A stretch of DNA of 64,000 nucleotides, from positions 217,952 through 281,951 of the forward strand of contig NZ_JBBCOR010000006.1 of assembly GCF_037151175.1 (NCBI RefSeq). Direction: 5' to 3'. Positions 53,463-62,738 of the stretch are shown one piece after another. The position numbers were made by a program, and so were the translations under genes. The stretch is from Asaia sp003994335 (lineage in GTDB: Bacteria > Pseudomonadota > Alphaproteobacteria > Acetobacterales > Acetobacteraceae). How positions within the stretch are numbered: the first letter of the stretch is position 1; each line of letters opens with the position of its first letter. Below the pieces are notes generated by a model. The model was not told the DNA's origin. It did no database searches and saw nothing but the letters and a program-made list of their open reading frames with translations.

Positions 53463-54940
53463 TGCATGATCTGACCCTGGCCTCCGCACGCAAGGCGCTG
53501 CGTGAGCGCCGCCTCTCGGCGATCGACCTGACCGATCATTTCCTGGGCGCGATCAAGAAGCTCGATGGCGACATCAACAGCTTTGTGACCGTGACCGAGG
53601 ATCAGGCACGTGCTGGCGCACGCGCTGCCGATGCGCTTCTGGCCACTGGCGATGCCCCATCGCTGTGCGGCCTGCCGCTCGGTATCAAGGATCTGTTTTG
53701 CACCAACGGTGTCCGCACAACGGCCTCGAGCAATATTCTGCGCGATTTCGTGCCTCCCTATGAGAGCACGGTCACGTCGAATCTGCTGGCCGACGGCGCC
53801 ATCTTTTTGGGCAAGACCAATCTCGACGAGTTCGCCATGGGCTCGACGAACATGACCTCCGCTTTCGGTCCGGTGACCAATCCCTGGCGTCGCAGGGGCT
53901 CGGATGTGAGCCTGGTGCCGGGTGGCTCCTCTGGTGGCTCGGCTGCGGCGGTGGCGGCGGGGCTCGCCCTTGGCACGACGGGCACCGATACGGGCGGCTC
54001 CATTCGCCAGCCTGCTTCCTATTGTGGCATCACGGGTATCAAGCCGACCTATGGCCGCTGCTCGCGCTTTGGCACCATTGCCTTCGCGAGTTCGCTCGAT
54101 CAGGCCGGGCCGATGGCGCGCACCATGGAAGATTGTGCCATCCTGCTCGAATCCATGGCCGGTTTCGACCCCAAGGACAGTACGTCCGTCGATCGCCCCG
54201 TTCCGCGTTACGAGGACGCACTCGAGCGCGGCGTGAAGGGGCTGAAGGTCGGTATTCCGCGCGAGTATCGCCCGGACAGTTTGCCCGAGGACATTGCAGC
54301 CCTTTGGGATCAGGGCATTGCCTGGCTGCGGGACGCAGGGGCCGAGATCGTTGATGTCTCTCTGCCGCACACGAAATACGGTCTGCCGACCTATTATATC
54401 GTGGCTCTGGCAGAGGCTTCGTCCAATCTGGCCCGCTATGACGGTGTGCGTTTTGGCGAGCGTGTGGATGCGGCCTCGCTCGACGAGTTGTATGAGGCGA
54501 CGCGCCATGCCGGGTTTGGCGAGGAGGTGCGACGTCGTATCCTGATGGGGACGTATGTGCTGTCTTCGGGCTATTACGATGCCTATTATCTGCGCGCCCA
54601 AAAGGTTCGCACGCTCATCCAGCGTGACTTCCTGAACGCCTTCGACACGGTCGATGTGCTGCTGACGCCCACGGCGCCCTCTGCGGCCTTCGCCCATTCC
54701 GAGCGCCCGACGGACCCGGTGCAGATCTATCTGAACGACATCTTCACGGTTCCCGCCAGCATGGCCGGCGTTCCGGCCTTGTCGCTGCCCGCCGGGCTCG
54801 ACCATGACGGTCTGCCGCTCGGTCTGCAGCTGATCGGGCGCTATTTCGAGGAAGAGACATTGTTCGCCGCCGGACGTGTCATGGAAAAGGCAGCGGGCTT
54901 CACGCACAGACCCGCCCTGCATGCGGGAGCGTTCGCATGA
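53459..54940 (+). CDS. gatA: Asp/Glu-tRNA amidotransferase subunit GatA
   Basis: A 493-residue amidase. The Ser-cisSer-Lys triad is in 'GLPLGIKDLF' (Lys) and 'PGGSSGGSAAAVAAG' with 'TGTDTGGSIRQPAS'. It releases ammonia from glutamine and channels it to GatB to convert Glu-tRNA(Gln) or Asp-tRNA(Asn). Overlaps gatB by 4 bp. Confidence 0.96.
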   Translation: MMHDLTLASARKALRERRLSAIDLTDHFLGAIKKLDGDINSFVTVTEDQARAGARAADALLATGDAPSLCGLPLGIKDLFCTNGVRTTASSNILRDFVPPYESTVTSNLLADGAIFLGKTNLDEFAMGSTNMTSAFGPVTNPWRRRGSDVSLVPGGSSGGSAAAVAAGLALGTTGTDTGGSIRQPASYCGITGIKPTYGRCSRFGTIAFASSLDQAGPMARTMEDCAILLESMAGFDPKDSTSVDRPVPRYEDALERGVKGLKVGIPREYRPDSLPEDIAALWDQGIAWLRDAGAEIVDVSLPHTKYGLPTYYIVALAEASSNLARYDGVRFGERVDAASLDELYEATRHAGFGEEVRRRILMGTYVLSSGYYDAYYLRAQKVRTLIQRDFLNAFDTVDVLLTPTAPSAAFAHSERPTDPVQIYLNDIFTVPASMAGVPALSLPAGLDHDGLPLGLQLIGRYFEEETLFAAGRVMEKAAGFTHRPALHAGAFA

Positions 54941-56394
54941 GCAGCTATCACATCGAAGGCACCACAGGCACCTGGGAGATCGTCGTCGGTCTCGAGGTCC
55001 ACGCACAGGTTATCAGCCACGCCAAGCTGTTTTCCGGCGCCTCGGCCGAATATGGCGGTGAGCCGAATACCCATGTCAGCCTGATCGATGCGGGCTTTCC
55101 GGGCATGTTGCCGGTCATCAATGCCGAATGCGTCGCGCAGGCCGTGCGAACGGGGCTGGGGCTGAATGCCGAGATCCATCTGATGAGCCGGTTCGACCGC
55201 AAGAACTATTTCTATGCCGATCTGCCACAGGGGTACCAGATCAGCCAGTTCGCGCACCCGATCGTGGGCGAGGGCAAGGTCGAGATCGAGCTCGCCGATG
55301 GCAGCGTGCGCCATATCGGCGTGACGCGTCTGCACCTCGAACAGGACGCAGGCAAGTCGATCCATGATCAGGATCCGACGCGCTCCTTCATCGATCTAAA
55401 CCGTGCCGGCGTCGCGCTCATGGAAATCGTGAGCGAACCGGATATCCGCTCGCCGGAAGAGGCTGGCGCCTATCTGCGCAAGCTGCGCCAGATCCTGCGC
55501 TATCTCGGCACCTGCGACGGGAACATGGAAGAGGGCTCGATGCGCGCCGACGTGAACGTCTCGGTGCGCAAGGCGGGTGAAGACTATCGCACGCGCTGCG
55601 AGATCAAGAACGTGAACTCGATCCGCTACGTGATGCAGTCCATCGAGATCGAGGCGCAGCGCCAGGTCGAGATCTGGGAGGCCGGAGGCACGGTCGATCA
55701 GGAGACGCGGCTTTTCGACCATGTTCGTGGTGAGACGCGCTCGTTGCGATCCAAGGAAGACGCCCATGATTACCGCTACTTCCCTGATCCGGATCTGCTG
55801 CCGCTGCTGATCGAGCAGGACTGGGTGGACAGCCTCAAGGCGGCTCTGCCGGAATTGCCCGAGGCCAAACGCGAACGTCTGGAAAAGACCTATGGCGTGT
55901 CCCGCTATGAGTCCGGTGTGCTCGTGGCCGAGCAAGCGATTGCAGATTTTTATGAGACCGTGGCGCAGGGCAGCGATGCCCGTCTGGCCGTGAACTGGAT
56001 GCTGGGTGACTTCTTTGGGGCCCTCAATCGCACCGGGGCGAGCATCGAGACGAGCCCGGTCAAGGCTGACGGGCTGCGCGAGCTTCTGGCGCTGATCACG
56101 GATTCGACCATCAACGGCAAGATTGCCAAGGAAGTGCTCGAGGATATGTTCGAGACGGGCGAGTCCGCCTCGGCCATCGTCGAGCGCAAGGGGCTGCGTC
56201 AGGTCACGGATACGGGGGCCATCGAAGCCGAGATTCGCGGTATCCTTCAGACCCATGCCGACAAGCTAGCAGAGTACAAGAGCGGCAAGGACAAGCTGTT
56301 CGGATTCTTCGTGGGACAGACCATGAAAGCCATGAAAGGCAAGGCCAATCCGGCCATGGTGAACGAGCTTCTGGTCAAGCTTCTCGCCGAGTAA
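54937..56394 (+). CDS. gatB: Asp/Glu-tRNA amidotransferase subunit GatB
   Basis: A 485-residue subunit. 'EIVVGLEVHAQVISHAKLFSGA' begins the cradle domain; 'PKGYQISQ'-like 'LPQGYQISQFAHPI', 'HLEQDAGKS', 'FIDLNRAGVALMEIVSEPDI' and 'EGSMRADVNVSVR' are signatures; the C-terminal GatB/YqeY tail binds tRNA. The complete operon gatCAB suggests no direct GlnRS and/or AsnRS route. Confidence 0.96.
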   Translation: MSSYHIEGTTGTWEIVVGLEVHAQVISHAKLFSGASAEYGGEPNTHVSLIDAGFPGMLPVINAECVAQAVRTGLGLNAEIHLMSRFDRKNYFYADLPQGYQISQFAHPIVGEGKVEIELADGSVRHIGVTRLHLEQDAGKSIHDQDPTRSFIDLNRAGVALMEIVSEPDIRSPEEAGAYLRKLRQILRYLGTCDGNMEEGSMRADVNVSVRKAGEDYRTRCEIKNVNSIRYVMQSIEIEAQRQVEIWEAGGTVDQETRLFDHVRGETRSLRSKEDAHDYRYFPDPDLLPLLIEQDWVDSLKAALPELPEAKRERLEKTYGVSRYESGVLVAEQAIADFYETVAQGSDARLAVNWMLGDFFGALNRTGASIETSPVKADGLRELLALITDSTINGKIAKEVLEDMFETGESASAIVERKGLRQVTDTGAIEAEIRGILQTHADKLAEYKSGKDKLFGFFVGQTMKAMKGKANPAMVNELLVKLLAE

Positions 56395-56406
56395 AAAATC
56401 TGCCGA

Positions 56407-56438
56407 AGGGGGGTTTGACGTGCGGTTCAAATCCCCCT
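56407..56438 (+). terminator. 12-bp hairpin after gatB
   Basis: AGGGGGGTTTGA (56407-56418) pairs with the segment 56427-56438 (one G-U pair) across an 8-nt loop. It lies 12 bp after the gatB stop and 44 bp before tRNA-Ser. No T-tract follows, so termination would be atypical. Confidence 0.55.
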
Positions 56439-56482
56439 AGAAGCAGTTCTGCAAACGCCGTGAAAACTGCGTCCCTCTAGGC

Positions 56483-56575
56483 GGAGGGGTGGCCGAGAGG
56501 CTGAAGGCGGCGGTTTGCTAAACCGTTGTACGGTGTCAAGCCGTACCGTGGGTTCGAATCCCATCCCCTCCGCCA
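56483..56575 (+). tRNA. tRNA-Ser (GCU)
   Basis: A 93-nt class II tRNA: acceptor GGAGGGG/CCCCTCC perfect, anticodon loop TTGCTAA (anticodon GCT), long variable arm (TACGGTG...CCGTA), T-loop TTCGAAT, discriminator G, encoded CCA. It marks the border of the gene-poor, decayed region that follows. Confidence 0.95.
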
Positions 56576-57835
56576 TTTTCCAATAACGACATAATCGCTT
56601 GTATTCGTCGATAGTGAGTCGGCTGGCCTCGAGGCTGCGGCCTGACGATTAACGTTATTCGATGCCTTAACAGGGCTGGATAAATGCGATTTCCTGCCAG
56701 CTATGGAGCAGGAATAGATCGTCTGAAGGCGGATTGTTGGAACGCTCGTCGCCTAAGAATTAAAAGAATCCTAAAATCGCGCTACCGCTAGGTCTTTACT
56801 AGATAAGCCGATTTTTTGGGACGACCAGAAGGCCTCCCCCGAAACAGTTTTCGGGCGAAAAGAATGGGTTATTCTCCGGACCGTCCAGTCGCGATGGCCT
56901 ATTTGACACCCGACCGATCGCGATTTTGAGGCTCATACCGATAATTCTACCGACTATAGGTTCGAAGCCAGAACATGAAGGGGATGGGGGGATCAGCTTG
57001 AGTAGGTGAACCTTGGACATCTTTCATAGCGTGTTACGATCTGCCACCTTTGATCATGTCCTCTTCCCGTAGCCGTGAGACGATCAGCGCATTCGCATCT
57101 CCGGTTGTTCTAATTCATCGCGTTCCGTTGGCCTTGCTGCCGCGGGACGCTGGCGCTGATGCTCTCTCCTAGAGGAGCCCCGGAAACAGTCAGAGACATT
57201 GCACCATCAACTCACTGACAGCTGCTCGCCGATAACAAACGCCAGATCTCGGATCGCTCGGAAGCGAGCGCGAAAAGGACGTAAGGCTAGGGACCCTAAG
57301 CGTTTCTCGAAGCACTCCGAAGTTAATGGCAAGCGGAATGCCTGATGTCAGCAGTATCGTGATGACATCACAGCTGACCTCGGCGCGGCGGATGGTGGAT
57401 ACCCAAAAGTCGCCGCCCACAATGTACTGAAAGCTCGGCCGAAGACAGGTAGAGCCTCCGGCCCGTAGTCTCCGCGCAAGATATGACAACGTCTTGCTAT
57501 AAATCATCAATGCCTTGCGTAATGTAGAGGTGATCGACCGGCGCGACCCATGGCGATCGCCTGATAAGGTGGGATACGCTATCCATGAATAGGTCGACTG
57601 GTTCATCAGCTGCCGCATCCTTGACCCGATCTGTAACACCACGCTCTTTTGGGGCCAAACGCTGGTTTTGCGCTGCTATGGACCATATCCTCTTGGCTAC
57701 TTAATCTGTGCGAACCTATCTCCGCTAATTTCGGAGTGGTTCACCTCTGACTTACGCAGATGACGTCAATCGTTCTGCGAAACCTGCAACCTCGTTGATA
57801 GGTACCAAGTCCCGTAAGGCTTCGTGGAGACTGTT
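56576..57835. other. 1.26-kb decayed region after tRNA-Ser
   Basis: Apart from the IS5-like relic at 56950-57060, I see no supported gene. Minus-strand frames at 56799-57020 and 57190-57642 have poor codon patterns and no recognisable domain. No duplicate of the tRNA 3' end was found by eye. Confidence 0.5.
56950..57060 (-). pseudogene. IS5-family transposase C-terminal relic
   Basis: On the minus strand, one frame reads W-Q-I-V-T-R-Y-E-R-C-P and, after a shift, F-M-F-W-L. This matches the IS5-type ending 'WRRVATRYDRCP...VMFWL' seen intact at the window's right end (63902-64000). The DNA aligns in the same order and almost the same length, with indels and stops. Clearly a remnant, not a gene. 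Confidence 0.65.
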
Positions 57836-58504
57836 ATGGATATCTCGAAGTTCGAGAGCATAGGTGACAACTGTGAATTCGGTTTCCTGAAGCGATCTTT
57901 AGGCAACGAAGACGGTGGCCTTTTGAGGTGGGCCACGTCTCCCCCAAGAGTGCTGATCGAAGGCCTGCGGCATCGATTTGAAGGATTATATGCTTACGAA
58001 AATCTTACTCCCTATTGGGATAACGTCGTACTCGATTCACGCTACGGATTCCGATTTCACTCGCAAATGATCTCAAAAGATAAGCGCTGGCTGCAAAGTG
58101 AGGCCGAGCGTCAGGAAATCTACATAGGTGAAAAGCAGAAAATCGATTATCTCGTGCGTAAGTTCTTAGAGCGATTAGCGGATCGTGAGGTTATCTGCGT
58201 CTACAAAACTAACGACAGCATCTCATCACGTGATGTCAAGGATTTGGCAGAGGCGATCAGGAGTATTGGCCCGGCAGGCCTCATGATTGTGCGCTCGACG
58301 ACAAAGCGCATACTGACCGCGAGGGTTTTACGTAGAAGAGACTATCTCTGCGGATACATCGATCATTTTGCCCCATATGGTAAAGCCGACGATATCTCGC
58401 CAGTCTGGGCAGAGCTTGTTCGCGATGTGTCCCGTATGAAGTCGGGGCGCGGCGTGAACCCACTCGAGAACCTCTATCTCAGACTGCTTGCCTCTCTCGG
58501 GTAG
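57836..58504 (+). CDS. Conserved protein of unknown function (possibly DUF1796-like)
   Basis: A 222-residue protein that starts 'DISKFESIGDNCEFGFLKRSLGNEDGGLLRWAT'. The pattern S-x-G-(D/S)-N-C-E-F-G ... G-L-L-R-W-A recurs in proteins of alphaproteobacterial polysaccharide clusters and resembles the papain-like DUF1796 family, with C15 as the possible nucleophile. Function unknown. ATG 57836 follows GTGGAGA at proper spacing. It is the only confident gene in 56.6-60.2 kb and seems an orphan. Confidence 0.65.
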   Translation: MDISKFESIGDNCEFGFLKRSLGNEDGGLLRWATSPPRVLIEGLRHRFEGLYAYENLTPYWDNVVLDSRYGFRFHSQMISKDKRWLQSEAERQEIYIGEKQKIDYLVRKFLERLADREVICVYKTNDSISSRDVKDLAEAIRSIGPAGLMIVRSTTKRILTARVLRRRDYLCGYIDHFAPYGKADDISPVWAELVRDVSRMKSGRGVNPLENLYLRLLASLG

Positions 58505-59742
58505 GGGGCGGGCCAATAAGTGACGGAAAGCGTAATTGCACACAGCCCCTCTAATGCGGTCTCAAGACAGTACGGAGGACGCATTAACGACTTTCACATT
58601 TTTCTTGATCCTATCTCCCAAGATGAATGCCCGATCTTCGTGATGATGTGTCGACGGTTTGCGCCGTTTCCGCGCGCTGTTTGTCGCGCCTTGAGAGGTT
58701 TCAGATATTCCCAAGGTGTCCAATCGCGAAATATAATTCGCATGGTTATCGGGGGGGGGGGCATCGATATCTTGCTCGTCTGCATTTTTAGTGGTTATTC
58801 CGGCGACCAATTTACTTTCTTAGCCGCGCTCTGACGAATCTATACAATGCGACGTGATGTCCGACGCTATTGCTATAGGGAGATATCTGCGTGATGCGGC
58901 GCTTACCTGAAATGGGAAGGCAAAGCCTGATATGAGGTGCGATAATTCGATGAGACAGAGCAGATATCCGATTTACGGGACGGATGATCGAACGTTATCA
59001 CAAAGTGCTCCCCTTCACACTCGCAGCGATCAGTCCCGATTTGTTCGATCGTAGGACAGCGTCACCCGATTCTGCGCCTCAAACGATCGACCCGTGTAAG
59101 AGTGTGATTTCCCCAGTCACAATGCGCGGTGACTGCACCCTGATAGTGCCTGAACCATGAGCGTCGCGAACGTCAGACCACGATCTTCGTGACATCCTGA
59201 CGCATTACTCGATGGGACGTAATGCTGAACTGCACATATCTCGGGATAGGCCCCAGGGAGTATACATCGTCCTGCCGAGACGAAACGCCTGAGGGGATAA
59301 CGCTTCCAAACACCCCCCGTGAGGGTGACAATCAGGTGTCTGCGAAGGAAACATGGAGGTCCGGGCGGGAATACATTTATTCAACAAAGACGATAACTTA
59401 ACTTTGTAAAAACACTCCGAATGGCTCCCCGGAATCAATGGGTTACTTGCAATTTGTAAAATGATCGGTGCGTCGGAAGGATTTTTAGGGCGTCGAAACG
59501 ATTGAAGGTGTGCGTCCGTAGCCCCGACCGTCTCCAGCTTCAAGCGGCAGCAGTTGCTGGAGAATTTTCCGGGCTCTGCAAGACGGCGTGCGTTGTATTG
59601 AACGCCCCCCTCGGCCCGTGATCGAAGGGCGGAGGGGGCGGCGTTGGGTCGTCAGTGTGTCTTGATCATGATGAGGCAGCTCTAATGTTCTCCCGTGGGC
59701 ATGTTTTATGAGGAATGACATACGGGCCAGCCTCAATGACCT
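58505..59742. other. 1.24-kb gene-poor region with an 11-G tract
   Basis: No convincing gene. Two short overlapping frames (58520-58834 plus, 58562-58810 minus) cross a run of 11 G at 58751-58761. The rest has irregular codon use on all frames and looks like degraded DNA. Confidence 0.5.
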
Positions 59743-60045
59743 TTATGGCGAGAAGGCCATGACTATTATGTTCTCTAGCCCAAGTGGGATCAGGGCCTTT
59801 CCGTTCGTCCAGCGGACATTCCTGCTCTCCAAATCTTGCCAACCAAAAAGCGCTGGTTTCTCGAGATGGTCCTCAAGTAGATATGTCCGGCCACTCTCGT
59901 ACTGGGAGATGGTGCCTACAGGGATGCCGAGGTAACGACGGTCATCGCCGTATCTTACACGCCATGATATGGACGGCCGGGCAGGTTTTCCAGCGGGTGC
60001 CCGTTCTGCTCGGCGACGCCGTTGATGCAGCCTTGCCCCCGTCGC
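59743..60045 (-). pseudogene. Truncated C-terminal copy of a Hint-domain protein
   Basis: The minus-strand frame is open for 100 codons without a start codon and reads 'GDDRRYLGIPVGTI...GWQDLES...VRWTNGKALIPL' before a stop at 59743-59745. The intact Hint protein just upstream has 'NDDRRILGVLVGSI...GWHTIEN...YRWTDGHAKLDI' at the matching place. So this is a 5'-truncated paralogue of its C-terminal domain, sharing orientation. Confidence 0.65.
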
Positions 60046-60110
60046 TCAGCGCCTCAACGAGCCACTCTGCTTTGCAGGGAACTCGATGCACGTTTGATCG
60101 ATGATTCGAG
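59970..60110 (-). pseudogene. Possible IS5-like transposase remnant
   Basis: A minus-strand frame ending near 60070 reads A-E-W-L-V-E-A-L-S-D-G-G, close to the 'ADWFREALSDRGI' segment of IS5-type transposases, followed by a degraded Pro/Arg-rich stretch. It overlaps the start of the Hint relic. Weak, based on short similarity. Confidence 0.3.
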
Positions 60111-60254
60111 CGCAGATCCGCTTGCTGCGCGCAGCGTTGCCGGAAGTCATCACAATCATAATAATATCTATTTTTTTGAACATTCCGTGCCGACTGCCTA
60201 CCACTTTCAGTCAGGAACTGAGACAGATCTTGTCCTAAACCAATAGGTCTCTCG

Positions 60255-61859
60255 TCAACGTGACCTATTCAGGCTCTCATGATGGATGCCCAGATTCCCA
60301 AGGGATGCAACGGCAGCAGGCGACGCTTGTTGTGTCTGAAAACCTCTCGAATGAGGGGAGCGGATTAGGTTGCGTTCTGCGGGCCTTGGGCGCGCAAGAT
60401 AAGCACCCGTCGCAACAATTTCGACTGAGATGACCATCATCGCGTCTATCATCCTCTCACCCAAAAGATCTTTACCAATATCCAGCTTGGCATGACCGTC
60501 CGTCCAACGATATGCCGCGTTTTCGATGGTATGCCAGCCCTCTTTTTCAGGATGGTTGAGATGGTCGATGTAATTGATATGCGTTGTGCTGGTAAAAAGG
60601 TTGATGCTTCCCACGAGAACGCCAAGTATTCTCCGATCGTCATTCCATGGTCCATAAGACTGGCTGGGTGTGAAAGTATTTGATCCGATCCAGAACGTTT
60701 CGACGGTACTGGGGACAAAGAATATATATTGCCTATCCTTTACTCTGGCAGGCGCTATTTTCGTGTGGTCATCCAAAACAAGGTGAAGGTCAGGATAGAG
60801 AGTGAAAGGAGGCGGAGCCTCGGGTGGAGCGTAGCCCTGCATAGTGGCGCGCATGGCAAGAGCGTCGTGCACAGGTTTGATTTGTTCCGGCGCAGTGCAG
60901 ATGGGCGCCGCAGAGATTCGGCACGCCGTTTCTGAGTTGCCCAGAGTCAACGATCTCGCATTCTCGCCAAACATGAGATGTTTATTTCCTGTATCAAGGA
61001 AGCTTTCGGAGCGCGTACCATTAGCGAAAATAATCGAGTGCTCTTCCAGCTCAAGATGGAAAACCTCAAAATCTGGCTCATTACTAATCGCGATTGAACG
61101 ACCATTGACGAGCGTGCGCACAGGAAAGAGCTTGCCATCAATGAAGAGGCAATGCTCCGGTGTGATCAGAAGATCCCTGTTCGGTATTCCGGATTGAAGT
61201 GCATCCTTGCGTACGCAAACGAGTTTTTCAGCTTCTTTTGTGGCGATCACACGACGCGTTCCGACCCACGTAATGGTAGCTGGCGTTCTGCCTTGACCTT
61301 TAAATGTAATGACCTCGTCTCCAATGCGGAGATCTTCGATGAGGCGCTCACCGGTCGGTGTTTCTATCCGGGTCCCCCGAGCATAGCAGACAATTTTAAT
61401 TGTGCCGCTATTGTTGTCAGTCGGGAAAGAGACTGTCTTGCCAACTGGGAGGCCCAGTGAGTTGAAGCGGGTGCCGATAGTCAATGTGACTGAATGACCA
61501 CGTCCATCACTCAGAACAAAGGTAATGATCGTCTTTGTTCCGTTCCACTGGGCAGTTACGGATTTCTCCGTTCCGGAGAGCAGATAATTGATTGTGACGT
61601 TATCGACTGGTTTCGTATTTTCTATTTCGAGCTTGAATATCTTGTTTACAGGATTGGCGTAGAATGCGCGCTCGTCGAAATGGACATAAATATTCCCTGC
61701 CACGGAGGCCACATGGCCATAATTTGTTGAGGTCGTATCACGAAGACCAAGAAGGCCCTGATCTGTGTCAACAGTAATTGTACCGCCATTCAGCATGTAC
61801 ATGCCGCCCCCGTCCTTATAAGGTGCAGGGACGCCGGGAGTGACATTCAGATAGGGCAT
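60255..61859 (-). CDS. Hint-domain protein
   Basis: A 534-residue protein. N-terminal 150 residues are Gly/Thr/Asn-rich beta sequence typical of surface proteins. The Hint (Hedgehog/intein) domain begins at Cys158 (IVCYARGTRIETPTGERLIEDL), has block-B T-P-E-H at 233-236 and a Hint_2-like end around 'FEVFHLELEEHSIIFANG'. The C-terminal 200 residues hold the 'NDDRRILGVLVGSI...YRWTDGHAKLDI' domain, also found as a relic downstream. No classical signal peptide. Such proteins in acetic acid bacteria are thought to be exported and self-cleaving; both points are inference. Confidence 0.85.
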   Translation of the reverse strand: MPYLNVTPGVPAPYKDGGGMYMLNGGTITVDTDQGLLGLRDTTSTNYGHVASVAGNIYVHFDERAFYANPVNKIFKLEIENTKPVDNVTINYLLSGTEKSVTAQWNGTKTIITFVLSDGRGHSVTLTIGTRFNSLGLPVGKTVSFPTDNNSGTIKIVCYARGTRIETPTGERLIEDLRIGDEVITFKGQGRTPATITWVGTRRVIATKEAEKLVCVRKDALQSGIPNRDLLITPEHCLFIDGKLFPVRTLVNGRSIAISNEPDFEVFHLELEEHSIIFANGTRSESFLDTGNKHLMFGENARSLTLGNSETACRISAAPICTAPEQIKPVHDALAMRATMQGYAPPEAPPPFTLYPDLHLVLDDHTKIAPARVKDRQYIFFVPSTVETFWIGSNTFTPSQSYGPWNDDRRILGVLVGSINLFTSTTHINYIDHLNHPEKEGWHTIENAAYRWTDGHAKLDIGKDLLGERMIDAMMVISVEIVATGAYLARPRPAERNLIRSPHSRGFQTQQASPAAVASLGNLGIHHESLNRSR

Positions 61860-61921
61860 GGCTTACTCCATCACGAAAATGCTTGTTGGGGATGACCTGA
61901 TTTTTATTCGCGTTTCTTCTC

Positions 61922-61964
61922 TCCACGTTTCATCATTCGATTCGATCGAATGATGAAACGTGGA
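61922..61964. promoter_or_regulatory. 19-bp perfect inverted repeat in the Hint/TetR spacer
   Basis: Arms TCCACGTTTCATCATTCGA (61922-61940) and its exact reverse complement (61946-61964) with a 5-bp spacer. It lies 63 bp from the Hint gene start and 105 bp from the TetR start. It could be an operator, a cruciform or an element end. Confidence 0.6.
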
Positions 61965-62035
61965 TTTCCTCTTGGCTCGATACCGGCACTGAGCTCGCGG
62001 GCCGGGAAGGATCAGGAGATTGTTGAGAGAGTTCT

Positions 62036-62049
62036 AATACGATCGTATT
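62036..62049. promoter_or_regulatory. TetR-type operator palindrome before the TetR gene
   Basis: AATACGATCGTATT is a perfect 14-bp palindrome 20 bp before the GTG start, overlapping a TAATAC -10-like hexamer. The placement fits autorepression by the downstream TetR regulator. Confidence 0.55.
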
Positions 62050-62068
62050 TTAATTGCAAGGAGCAATC

Positions 62069-62614
62069 GTGGGACGCCCGAAAACCATAGACAGGAACGA
62101 GGTCCTTGAGGCGGCTGAGCGGGTCATCGTGACAGCAGGCATTGGCGCCTTCTCGATAGGAGCCGTCGCGAAAGAGGCAGGAATCACCAAGGGGGGCGTG
62201 CAATCCTGCTTTGGTTCGAAAGAAGAATTGACGGAGGCGCTCGTCGACAGATGGTTTTCCCGTGAAGAGACCGCCTTCGCTAGTATGGCTGGCGAAAATG
62301 GCACGGAGAGTGACAAGATAAGGGCGCATGTCGAGACAGCCAGGAATCTGCTTTCGGAGCCAGATAGCAAGATATGCAGTGTTCTCGCCGGTCTTCTCGC
62401 ACAGGAACAGTCCAACGGTAGAGCGCGCCAATGGTACCGGCAGAGATATGAGACGCTTGCCGCAAATACGCAGGACAATAAGAAGGCGCGTCTCGCCTTC
62501 ATCGCAAGCGAGGGTATGTTCTATATGAAGTTTCTCGGGCTATTCGACATGGATACCGAAGAGTGGAACGAGATTTACGCCGATATTCAAAGCCTCGCTG
62601 AGGGACGTCTATAG
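62069..62614 (+). CDS. TetR-family transcriptional regulator
   Basis: A 181-residue regulator. The HTH is 'AFSIGAVAKEAGITKGGVQSCFGSKEEL' (about 27-54), the rest an all-helical ligand domain with 'CSVLAGLLAQEQ'. The GTG at 62069 has an ideal AAGGAG site; the frame is open 5 codons upstream. It would control itself and possibly the divergent Hint gene. Confidence 0.88.
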   Translation: MGRPKTIDRNEVLEAAERVIVTAGIGAFSIGAVAKEAGITKGGVQSCFGSKEELTEALVDRWFSREETAFASMAGENGTESDKIRAHVETARNLLSEPDSKICSVLAGLLAQEQSNGRARQWYRQRYETLAANTQDNKKARLAFIASEGMFYMKFLGLFDMDTEEWNEIYADIQSLAEGRL

Positions 62615-62738
62615 AAGGCGTATTCGCTGTGAAGGCCTTGCGATATGTCTACAGACATTGGATCAGATCTTTTGTCAACGCGACCTGGTATAGGAACCGC
62701 CCCCAGTATCCGCGAGGATATCTGCCCGGCCGGGCGGT

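Noticed and set aside
57190..57642. 150-codon minus frame
   Set aside because: Irregular composition, no domain, within decayed DNA.
58520..58834. 104-codon plus frame across the poly-G tract
   Set aside because: Apparent length depends on the exact G count; no similarity seen.
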